Source of the DNA: an uncultured Streptomyces sp.
GTDB lineage: Bacteria > Actinomycetota > Actinomycetes > Streptomycetales > Streptomycetaceae
Assembly (NCBI GenBank): GCA_946480485.1
Contig: CAMLJW010000043.1
Coordinates: forward strand, 1-19,294
Direction of reading: 5' to 3'
Length of the DNA stretch: 19,294 nucleotides
Part shown: positions 9,301 to 12,367 of the stretch, in pieces
Layout: every line of letters starts with the position of its first letter
Numbering within the stretch: position 1 is the first letter of the stretch
Notes under the pieces: model-generated
Told to the model about the DNA's origin: nothing
The model's database searches: none
The model's input: only the letters and a program-made list of their open reading frames with translations
Position numbers and translations under genes: made by a program

Positions 9301-10045
9301 TGTGATGGCCGGCCGACGGGATGCGACCGAAGTGCTGTTCCCCGGGGGCTCGATGGAGCTGGTCGCCGAACTGTACAAGGGCAACATTCAGACCGAGTAC
9401 TACAACCGGCTCACCGCCGACCGTGTCGGCGAGCACATTCGCCACTTCCTGAGGCGCTTCTCCCGGGCCAGGGCGCAGATCTTCGAGGTGGGCGCCGGGA
9501 CGGGGGGCACGAGTACGTTCGTCTTCGATGCCGTGCAGGACTTCGCCGACCGCCTGCGCTACTTCTACACCGACATCGGATCGGCATTCCTCCAGGTTGC
9601 TCAGCAGCAGTTCGGCAGCGATCACCCGTACCTCGAGTTCGCCACGCACGACATCGAAAAGGCACCGGAGGAACAGGGCTTCGAGCCGCACTCGATGGAC
9701 GTCGTGCTGGCCAGCAACGTCCTGCACACGACCCGCACGATCGCCAACAGCCTGGAACAGTGCCAGCGTCTGCTCAAGCCGGGAGGCATCCTGGTCATCA
9801 ACGAGCTCACCCAGCGACTCGACTACAACACCCTGACCTTCGGGCTGACGCCCGGATGGTGGCTGTACGAGGACGACCAGGAGCGGATCAGCGGTTCTCC
9901 GCTGCTGCGGCCCGGTGAGTGGACCACGAGCTTGCACCAGGCCGGGTTCGGCGAGGTGGAAATCCACGGAGTCCCGGGGTTCGAGGATGAAGAACAGGCA
10001 CAGTGCATGATCGTGGCGACCCTGGACGGGAGTGGGGCGAGGTGA
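2..10045 (+). CDS. trans-AT modular polyketide synthase, C-terminal modules (5' partial)
   Basis: The frame is open from base 2, inside the ALGDPIEV motif of a ketosynthase, so the gene starts outside the window; 3347 residues are visible, ending at TGA 10043-10045. Domain order: KS (C-terminal third), DH, KR, ACP, KS, serine-less ACP-like segment, ACP, KS, ACP, TE, C-methyltransferase-type domain. No acyltransferase domain is present. Each KS is followed by the flanking linker ending in a YPF-x3/4-W motif (TYPFARDRYW, LYPFQRERHW, TYPFATESYW) typical of trans-AT synthases, so malonyl units must be loaded by a separate AT. It acts in the cytosol as the last assembly-line protein: one reducing/dehydrating module, then two bare KS-ACP modules and chain release. 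The cMT behind the TE is an unusual arrangement. No downstream gene is on the same strand within 7 kb. I do not recognise the product. Confidence 0.96.
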   Translation, partial: ALGDPIEVEALTRSFRKYTDRSQFCAIGSIKTNIGHTGQAAGVAGLIKALLSFEHELIPPTLHLERPNSRIDFERSPFYVATEPVAWPRQAETPRRAAVSSFGYSGTNAHLVVEEPPVQRSSRATSEPHLVVVSTKTSEALEARLRDLDTWLDGTGQGQSVADIAYTLYCGRKHFPWRAAFVAGTTVELQRSLRERLQEGVRRHDPLPLRERTETTDQLQRDLVNGAVEDRGSVLRRAAGLYEGGGDIDSKPLFPAGGRRIPMPTYPFARDRYWKRGEPARAAQEVPGTGIRLDDVSRDGESRFRFRPSGTEFFVADHVVQGRPILAAAASLELARAAGARAGYSPSPSIGRVRWHQPLPAAEPIDVLLRSTHEGLSFEIAPTGTAEPSVTGVLRSAPGAGEPGTMDLAGLRERCRHQMGREECYRFFRELGFAYGPAFQVVRRLSAGERDVLGELEIPAGLSGDMTGFALHPALLDGALQAMVALDRGQRPTRRLPYAVEEVRQHAPMPPSCLARVHQRDDGALDIDVADTEGRILVSLRGLEVREAGVSSEIMRLRPVWKENEPSDVRGIAPVPTLVLDLNAGAADRLRDRAPGTPFALAVPGPEFRDATGHFEIREESPEDYRRLFAALPWRPERILVLWNARETAVDGVPGQGRGLHTLLALSKALGEDRSSGPVTVRLVHPARGEESLPHLAALAGFARSVRQEDPDVRLQVVGLPGAPEEHADLVLSGFDGPAELRVTEDGAVLTRAFEEVVPGEAEPIRIRSGGTYLITGGAGAVGRHFAEHLVGHEANVVLVSRSAVDENDLARIGRNVVHLRADVSDRHALAEVLAEARSKFGPLHGIVHAAGATRDSFVRDKTIEETREVLGGKLDGAVWLDALTRQDPLDFLMFCSSAVTAVGNVGQADYAYANAFLDELAAVREARRRSGGRESRTISVCWPAWSGGGMASSLASTDSAIDAAEGRALFDEALAFEGPTLLVIKGNPARVRDELPWAGRGSTPTEPHTGGSGTSQAGQAELHAAAVSLLTRVLADELRVPVARIDVSEPLETYGIDSVMVMRLTRRLEETFGPLPKTLFFEYLTLTELAGYFARRHPGAFTPADEPSRADRREAIRPATAVELSDPGACSEDGSDDIAVVGVSGRYPMAGDLDAFWNNLAQGRDCITEIPSDRWSLDGFYAEQPTPGKSYSKWGGFLDGIDKFDPLFFSISPKEADLLDPQERLFLETVWHLLEDAGYTRAALAGPDTGVFVGVMYGHYQLYGPTEDGRVPVSSHASIANRVSYFFNFHGPSLALDTMCSSSLTAIHLACESLRRGECRTAVAGGVNLTPHPDKYLQLSLGGFASSDGRCRSFGADGDGYVPGEGVGALLLKPLAAAEADGDHIHAVIRGSALNHGGKTNGYTVPNPKAQADVVTQAIRRTGVELSDISYLEAHGTGTALGDPIEIAALNKVFGGSGSDERIPIGSVKSAIGHLESAAGIAAITKVILQIRERAIAPTLHADVLNPNIDFADSPFHVQRELGDWNPRSPRLPLTAGVSSFGAGGANAHVIVSEHVPDTLPEEPDTPQVMVVSARSESELRALAGRLAERIRLRRDSAQPGIDDGLEEELASRVAALLGVSTQDLDSAGSLSECGFDEVARAKLGTMLAEAYSLTADDLPAELDTVAALAGHVSEGLTAGNAEGTRTVHPVPGSFGDIAFTLQTGREAMLERLAFVASTADDAAEVLAEFATGAVREGVFTGATRDRDSGVPFDDQAGADYLTALVEQGASQRIAQLWVQGADFDWGALHTGRARRRVPLALYPFQRERHWLTGTARTQAAVADGGRPPAAAALVPPAEGKDITALVERELTRLAGDVIELAAHRIDPRSPLGDLGFDSLALKTLSDRIGDRFDAPITPAVFFERPGIAGVAQWLVAEHRDQVEAALNAASTSAPAAENSGGSTVVKEDDVSAMDADGLGDVGAEPIAVIGMSGRFPGARDLQGFWRHLVDRDDLVIEIPQERWDWRELDSEERPADQRSSFRWGAFLDGVDEFDPRFFGITPAEAEMMDPQQRLLLQAAWEAFEDSGYRPSTFAGDRVGLFAGLQFSDYQHLMHEAGMLNGQAALGNEHSIAVNRISYLMDFHGPSEPVNTACSSSLVAVHRAVRSLRSGESKIALAGGIALNLTSHSTVAAGMMGLLSPDGRCKTLDSGANGYVKGEGVGLLLLKPLNRAVADGDQIHAVIRGTSVNHGGRAASLTAPNSAAQAALMSTAWSEASIGPDEIDYIELHGTGTELGDPVEINGLKSAVRQSSSERGDGVPTDGSIGIGSVKTNVGHLEPASGIAGLIKMIFAMKHETLPGMVHLKEVNPYIDLTGSPFSIVEETVPWRHRTDAAGRAMPLRAGINAFGFGGVNAHVLIEEGPALHTAGTVPAGDRVFVFSAPNPDALSRVVERFADWLDGWHEEPGTYPGPDAVAYTLQEGREAFGERLAVVAPDLGALRERLKMLAEGAESGPGIHRGQADRSSGVCSEAAPAAAAGAWATGEDVDWKAVRQAPGQRVSLPTYPFATESYWFTAPERTAPAGTTEQPAGEASLSGEELVRSVLREILKDKLKLGDDDLDVDCDLKDFGVDSMLSAMIVQVVQNEFDVQVSLTALVDYPTLRSLARYVYADCLDGKVPTRRGAIERTTDSAGDSDSHRLPPELLPINTEGTRQASFWVHGAAGYSTWFQNLSRALGPEYPIYAFQAKGTDGHSMPQLMDEMVDHYVDCIRRVQPEGPYVIGGYSFGGLVAMEVARRLHDEGEAIRHLIMFDTYPATQEVVDRHRAVFDENFLSFYLTNYFLNITENPDAVIRPSELEHVPSSLRVGELARLAKKRGQKRISADDIYLYLRGGLLCSEYAEGMYQTYEMRPYTASDVLFFRATDGFTGRASAAYWSSTRILDGYDYLEPWRDIVAGEFRAVDLDNDHLNMLEEPTLDQATRHVEAILKEPPPLDTERYQRFLKSFDAVSGFGYQLLAGRVRESAAVSDLGETLSREELRQRLEVQPGYDRLFHASLDVLEREGYVTEESGRLTFTRKFAKESIVPGSTESTDRSKALAASNPEAAEYLPLLTTSQEAVLDVMAGRRDATEVLFPGGSMELVAELYKGNIQTEYYNRLTADRVGEHIRHFLRRFSRARAQIFEVGAGTGGTSTFVFDAVQDFADRLRYFYTDIGSAFLQVAQQQFGSDHPYLEFATHDIEKAPEEQGFEPHSMDVVLASNVLHTTRTIANSLEQCQRLLKPGGILVINELTQRLDYNTLTFGLTPGWWLYEDDQERISGSPLLRPGEWTTSLHQAGFGEVEIHGVPGFEDEEQAQCMIVATLDGSGAR
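890..1670 (+). other. dehydratase (DH) domain
   Basis: The catalytic His is in DHVVQG (codon 953-955, residue 318) and the catalytic Asp in HPALLDGALQ (codon 1430-1432, residue 477). LGFAYGPAFQ and LPYAVEEV are the other two conserved DH motifs. The usual HxxxGxxxxPG reads HVVQGRPILAA, so the Pro-Gly pair is replaced by Ala-Ala. The catalytic dyad is intact, so activity is still likely. Paired with the following KR it would leave an alpha,beta-double bond. Confidence 0.9.
2300..2970 (+). other. ketoreductase (KR) domain, probable B-type
   Basis: The NADPH motif TGGAGAVG is at 2327-2350. The catalytic Ser is at 2693-2695 (FCSSAV), the Tyr at 2732-2734 and the Asn at 2744-2746 (DYAYAN). At the LDD position of B-type KRs the sequence is TRD (HAAGATRDSF). 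The retained Asp favours a B-type, D-configured alcohol before dehydration. The 1690-2290 stretch is the non-catalytic structural subdomain. Confidence 0.9.
3056..3300 (+). other. acyl carrier protein 1
   Basis: The phosphopantetheine attachment motif YGIDSVMVM places the modified Ser at codon 3176-3178 (residue 1059). It closes the KS-DH-KR module. Confidence 0.92.
3413..4672 (+). other. ketosynthase 2 (complete)
   Basis: The domain opens with DIAVVGVSGRYP. The active-site Cys is in DTMCSSS (codon 3902-3904, residue 1301) and the His residues are in HGTGT (4307-4309) and AIGHLE (4424-4426). The usual NIGH reads AIGH. All three catalytic residues are present, so the KS is expected to extend rather than only transfer. 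Confidence 0.95.
4826..5030 (+). other. ACP-like segment lacking the attachment serine
   Basis: This lies inside the linker behind KS2. About 65 residues have the ACP pattern (VAALLGVSTQDLDSAGSL... then a helix and TVAALAGHV), but the GxDS motif reads CGFDEV, with Glu (codon 4916-4918) in place of Ser. It therefore cannot carry phosphopantetheine. Comparable serine-less segments are known to me in some trans-AT KS linkers; a structural or docking role is inference. Confidence 0.65.
5528..5762 (+). other. acyl carrier protein 2
   Basis: LGFDSLALKTL places the phosphopantetheine Ser at codon 5639-5641 (residue 1880). It is the only carrier with the Ser in the KS2 module. That module has no KR, DH or MT, so its beta-keto group should remain unless modified in trans. 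Confidence 0.92.
5897..7205 (+). other. ketosynthase 3 (complete)
   Basis: The domain opens with EPIAVIGMSGRFPGA. The active-site Cys is in NTACSSSLVA (codon 6404-6406, residue 2135) and the His residues are in HGTGTELGDP (6809-6811) and NVGHLEP (6950-6952). It closes with FGFGGVNAHVLIEEG, followed by a linker to about 7660 ending in LPTYPFATESYW. Confidence 0.95.
7730..7965 (+). other. acyl carrier protein 3
   Basis: FGVDSMLSAMIV places the phosphopantetheine Ser at codon 7838-7840 (residue 2613). It sits directly before the thioesterase, as expected of the final carrier. Confidence 0.92.
8030..8905 (+). other. type I thioesterase (TE), chain release
   Basis: This is an alpha/beta hydrolase. 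The nucleophile is in GYSFGG (Ser codon 8294-8296, residue 2765), the likely acid is the Asp of MFDTYP (8375-8377) and the His is in DNDHLNML (8840-8842, residue 2947). The oxyanion-hole strand is SFWVHGAAG. It should hydrolyse or cyclise the chain from ACP3. A TE is normally the last domain of an assembly line; here about 375 residues follow it. Confidence 0.92.
8915..10042 (+). other. C-methyltransferase-type (cMT) domain after the TE
   Basis: This is an SAM-dependent methyltransferase of the trans-AT PKS cMT type. An N-terminal helical part (YDRLFHASLDVLEREGYV) leads to ELYKGNIQTEYYN, SAM motif I FEVGAGTGGTS (from 9482), then NVLHTTRTIANSL (His codon 9725-9727) and NELTQRLDYNTLTFG (Glu 9803-9805). 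The His and Glu fit the catalytic dyad described for PKS cMTs. The domain ends with GWWLYEDD and GSPLLRPGEW, also hallmarks of this family. The length is that of a full domain. It normally sits between KS and ACP; here it is the C-terminus. Carboxyl- or O-methylation is an alternative role that sequence alone cannot exclude. Confidence 0.88.
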
Positions 10046-10122
10046 CGCTCACGCTCTCCGAAATGTGCCGTCGCTGCCGGCAGCCGTGATCCCTTCGGCC
10101 TGAAGGCCACGTGTAATACCGG

Positions 10123-10159
10123 ACCGGTCCATTTCCCATCAGCACTGGGAGGGGCCGGT
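10123..10159. terminator. hairpin between convergent PKS and tetR genes
   Basis: ACCGGTCC at 10123-10130 pairs with GGGCCGGT at 10152-10159 (one G-T pair). After a small internal loop, TCCCA (10134-10138) pairs with TGGGA (10146-10150) around a 7-nt loop. It lies 77 nt after the PKS stop and about 100 nt after the convergent tetR stop, so it could serve both strands. There is no long T-run, as is common in actinomycetes. Confidence 0.55.
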
Positions 10160-10260
10160 TTGCGTGCACTCGGACGGGGTGGTCCGTTGAGAAAAATGAC
10201 AGGACATGCCGCAGCTCACGTCAGCCGGGAGACGGGTGTCCGTTTCCGTGTGCTCGGCAG

Positions 10261-10863
10261 TCAGAGCGGAAGGCCTGATTCCAGAATCGCCAGGCCCCTG
10301 TCGAAGCAGTCCACGAAGTTGGACTCCCTGTCCTGGGCCGCGGCGGCCAGGGAAGACAGCACGACGCCGATGACCGCTCCGGCCCACGTGCGCACTTCGA
10401 TGTCCCGGGGGTCGCGGCCGATACGTTTTGCGAGCGTTTCCGAGAGCGTCATGGTTCCTGCGATGAGCTGGTTGAGCATGACCGCTCGGAGCTCGGGGAC
10501 AGAGACGACCAGCTCGCGCCGCGCCCGTTCGGTCTCGCTGGCTTCGGCCGGCAGCTGGTCGAACACCTCGCGCAGCGCCGTACGCACCGCGGTGAGCGGG
10601 GAGACATCGGACGGCTGATGGAGGAATGCCTCCATCAGCAGCGGATCGAGCTGGTCGTAGCAGACGGTGTCTTCCTTGGAGTGGAAGTAGCGGAAGAACG
10701 TGCTTTGCGACACATCGGCCGATGCCGCGATCTGCTCGATCGTGGTGTTCGTGTATCCCTGTTCGGTGAACAACCGCAAGGCGTGCTGCTGGATGGCGGC
10801 ACGCGTCTCGGCCTTCTTGCGCTCCCGAAGCCCGGTCGGCTGCTTACTCGGCGATGAAGTCAT
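10261..10863 (-). CDS. TetR-family transcriptional regulator
   Basis: From ATG 10863 the protein has 200 residues. An N-terminal basic stretch (RERKKAETR) is followed by a helix-turn-helix at residues 40-60 (TTIEQIAASADVSQSTFFRYF) and an all-helical ligand-binding C-terminus. It resembles the second TetR of this window (16548-17150), which has the same length and a very similar DNA-binding region. The frame stays open upstream to ATG 10896 or GTG 10881, but those 11 extra codons come from a fused transposon end (10873-10951), so ATG 10863 is the probable original start. No clear ribosome binding site precedes ATG 10863, whereas the IS-derived starts have AAGGA or GAGGAAG. The native promoter is lost and expression may now depend on the IS sequence. 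It is convergent with the PKS gene. The target is unknown. Confidence 0.9.
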   Translation of the reverse strand: MTSSPSKQPTGLRERKKAETRAAIQQHALRLFTEQGYTNTTIEQIAASADVSQSTFFRYFHSKEDTVCYDQLDPLLMEAFLHQPSDVSPLTAVRTALREVFDQLPAEASETERARRELVVSVPELRAVMLNQLIAGTMTLSETLAKRIGRDPRDIEVRTWAGAVIGVVLSSLAAAAQDRESNFVDCFDRGLAILESGLPL

Positions 10864-10872
10864 GCTGTGGGG

Positions 10873-10951
10873 TGGTGCCACTTCGTGCTTCCTCATTTCC
10901 TTGACAGGACAACCCTATTGGGTCCCTGTCCGGAAACTCCGGGGCCCCTCA
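10873..10951 (-). repeat. 79-bp IS end, inverted copy A
   Basis: The reverse complement matches 11589-11667 over 79 bp with two adjacent mismatches. It includes the TGAGGGGCCCCGG terminus and the first eight codons of the IS orfA (MRKHEVAP). The match covers coding sequence, so this is an inverted copy of the left end and not the right terminal repeat of the neighbouring IS. The rest of this copy is missing; at 10872 it runs straight into sequence belonging to tetR. Confidence 0.9.
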
Positions 10952-11037
10952 GTGATTGTGCCTGGCCGCTGTGCTGACCTTCCTCAGATGTGTCCTGAAA
11001 TGGGTGTCGGTCGGCTTCCCCGCGTACGAAGTATCGC

Positions 11038-11065
11038 GTGCCCGCTCGGCAGATCGAACGGGCAC
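11038..11065. terminator. possible hairpin after the nitroreductase remnant
   Basis: GTGCCCG (11038-11044) pairs perfectly with CGGGCAC (11059-11065) across a 14-nt loop. On the minus strand it lies 28 nt after the stop of the nitroreductase-like remnant. There is no T-run. The rest of 10952-11093 shows no gene I can support. Confidence 0.3.
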
Positions 11066-11093
11066 CCTCTGATGGGTGGGTGTACCGGGCGAT

Positions 11094-11418
11094 TCAAGGC
11101 TCCGGGGTGAGCACGATGACAGGGATCGGACGGCTTGTTTTCTTGGCGTAGCTGCGGTAGCGCTGCCGGTTGTTGGCGTTGACAACGCCGAACAGTTGTC
11201 CGTAAGCGGGTTCGGTAGGCCAGACGGAGCGGGCGGTCACCCGGTGCCGGATACGGGCGACCTGGATCTCCGCACATGGCAAGGACGTCAGGTTGTGGAA
11301 CCACGCGGGCGTACGGTCGGCCCCGCCGGCAGAAGCGACGACCAGGTAGGTGTCTCCGTGCCGGGCGTAGGTGAGGGGCGAGAATCCGCATCTTCCGGTG
11401 CCAGATGAGGATCATCAT
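11094..11418 (-). pseudogene. deazaflavin-dependent nitroreductase (DDN)-like remnant, frameshifted
   Basis: The minus strand reads SPLTYARHGDTYLVVASAGG, then PAWFHNLT, AEIQV, and ends RPIPVIVLTPEP. This is the pattern of the small split-beta-barrel F420-binding DDN/nitroreductase family. Reading up from this frame a TGA is met at about 11404-11406. The nearest starts, ATG 11418 and 11415, have a good AAGGAGA site but lie in another frame (MMILIWHRK). The 325-nt span is not a multiple of three, which fits a single-base indel near 11390-11410. About 108 codons are left, shorter than the 125-150 residues usual in the family. It follows the P450 stop by 24 nt, so the two were probably cotranscribed. 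The function is inferred only from the family pattern. Confidence 0.7.
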
Positions 11419-11442
11419 GGTCTCCTTCCGCCGAAAGGCGGT

Positions 11443-11588
11443 TCACACGGACCAGGTCACCGGGAGTTCGCGTACTCCTTGCACGCTCACAGCGTTCTTG
11501 ATGGGCAGTTCCTCCGTTGGCACCGCCACCCGAAGCGAGGGAATCCGGGTGAACAGAGTTCCCAGCGCGATCTCCAGTTCTGCTCGGG
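11443..11588 (-). pseudogene. cytochrome P450, C-terminal fragment
   Basis: The minus strand reads TRAELEIALGTLFTRIPSL, then RVAVPTEELPIK, and ends RELPVTWSV with TGA at 11443-11445. This is the L-helix and C-terminal beta region of bacterial (CYP105/107-like) P450s. It is cut at 11588, exactly where the IS terminus starts. The missing upstream part, including the heme-ligand Cys loop FGxGxHxCxG, would precede ARAELEIAL. A piece of what is probably the same gene continues at 12192-12365, on the other side of the IS. Confidence 0.85.
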
Positions 11589-11667
11589 TGAGGGGCCCCG
11601 GAGTTTCCGGACAGGGACCCAATAGGGTTGTCGAGTCAAGGAAATGAGGAAGCACGAAGTGGCACCA
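11589..11667 (+). repeat. 79-bp IS left end, copy B
   Basis: This is the partner of the inverted copy at 10873-10951. The two differ only at 11633-11634 (GA against CT). Copy B continues into the IS transposase, so it is the reference for the element's left end. The outer tips face each other across 637 bp holding the P450 and nitroreductase fragments. Confidence 0.9.
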
Positions 11668-11955
11668 ACCAGCAAGTACACCCCCGAGTTCCGTGAGGAA
11701 GCCGTACAGATCGCACTCCGGTCCAGCAAGACCATCTCGGAGACGGCCCGAGAACTTGAATTGAACCCGGAGACACTCCGGGGCTGGGTGAAGAAACACC
11801 AGAAACAGCACGAGCCGCCTGCCGATGCCGAGCTGACGGTCAGCGAACGCGCCCGACTGAAAGAACTCGAACGCCGCATTCGCGAAGTCGAGATGGAGAA
11901 TGCCTTCCTGAAAAAATGCGCGGCGTACTTCGCGAAGGATCCCGGTAGCAAATAA
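11644..11955 (+). CDS. IS3-family transposase OrfA
   Basis: The protein has 103 residues. The N-terminal part (KYTPEFREEAVQIALRSSK, TISETARELELNPETLRGWV) is the helix-turn-helix that binds the IS ends. The C-terminal ERARLKELERRIREVEMENA is the leucine-zipper coiled coil used for dimerisation. Normal OrfA length is about 100 residues, so it is intact. GTG 11659, five codons in and preceded by GAGGAAG, is an equally good start and gives VAPTSKYTPEF. OrfA alone does not transpose DNA and its OrfB partner is destroyed here. Confidence 0.9.
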   Translation: MRKHEVAPTSKYTPEFREEAVQIALRSSKTISETARELELNPETLRGWVKKHQKQHEPPADAELTVSERARLKELERRIREVEMENAFLKKCAAYFAKDPGSK

Positions 11956-12194
11956 GGACGAGCTCATCGAAACGATGCGGCTCGACACTGCGGAGTACGT
12001 GTTCCCGGTCGAGTTCATGTGTGAACGACTCGACGTATCCAAGTCCGGCTACTACGACTGGCGGCGCCGCCCCAATTCCGCGGCCCAGCGCCGCGAGGAA
12101 TTGAAGCTGCTCGTCAAGAAGGAATTCGAGATGTCCGACAGCACTACGGATACCGGCGCATCCACGCCCAACTGGCCCGCTGGGGCCTGGGGTC
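11945..12194 (+). pseudogene. IS3-family transposase OrfB, frameshifted and truncated
   Basis: The frame VANKDELIETM, then FPVEFMCERLDVSKSGYYDW and EFEMSDST, is the N-terminal part of an IS3 OrfB. One base is lost at about 12143-12145: the expected STYGYRRIHAQLARWGLG continues in the next frame from TAC 12145. Similarity ends near 12190, before any DDE catalytic residue. OrfB lies in the +1 frame relative to OrfA; the usual -1 frame stops at TAG 11946. A further small indel near the junction is therefore possible. Confidence 0.85.
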
Positions 12195-12365
12195 GCGATT
12201 TGCCGCCGATATGGCGACCACCAAGCCGTCGCCGCCACGGATGTGCACTCCGCCGAGCTCGACGTCCTTGGTGGCGAACCGGCCCGCCCCGTCCGCGACC
12301 GACAGGTAGCGCAGGATCTCCTCGACCACGGTGTTGATGCGGCCGCCTGGCGCAGGCCGGAGCGG
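12192..12365 (-). pseudogene. cytochrome P450, internal fragment (K-helix region)
   Basis: The minus strand reads RINTVVEEILRYLSVADG, then GRFATKDVELGGVHIRGGDG and LVVAISAANRD. This is the P450 K-helix ExxR motif (EEILR) and the beta region that follows it. It has no start: the upstream two thirds are missing and it begins right after the MFS stop codon. It ends at the IS junction near 12192. Strand and order fit the C-terminal piece at 11443-11588. Between AANRD and ARAELEIAL a normal P450 has about 40 residues with the heme Cys, and these are absent. Confidence 0.85.
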
Positions 12366-12367
12366 TC

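Larger units (their letters stand above)
11589..12194 (+). mobile_element. IS3-family insertion sequence, right end truncated
   Basis: The left terminus TGAGGGGCCCCGGAGTTTCC at 11589 begins with TG, as IS3-family ends do. It is followed by orfA (11644-11955) and a broken orfB. Similarity to the IS stops near 12190, where the sequence becomes antisense P450. No right inverted repeat and no DDE-motif region remain, so the element cannot move by itself. It lies opposite in direction to the P450 gene it interrupts. Confidence 0.85.

Noticed and set aside
5612..9967. Long minus-strand open frames (5612-7189 and 7214-9967)
   Set aside because: They mirror the KS3, ACP3, TE and cMT coding sequence and show no protein family features.
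10873..10951. Reading this as the right terminal inverted repeat of the IS at 11589
   Set aside because: The match extends 79 bp and includes the orfA start codons, so it is a second left end; it also lies on the left side of the IS.
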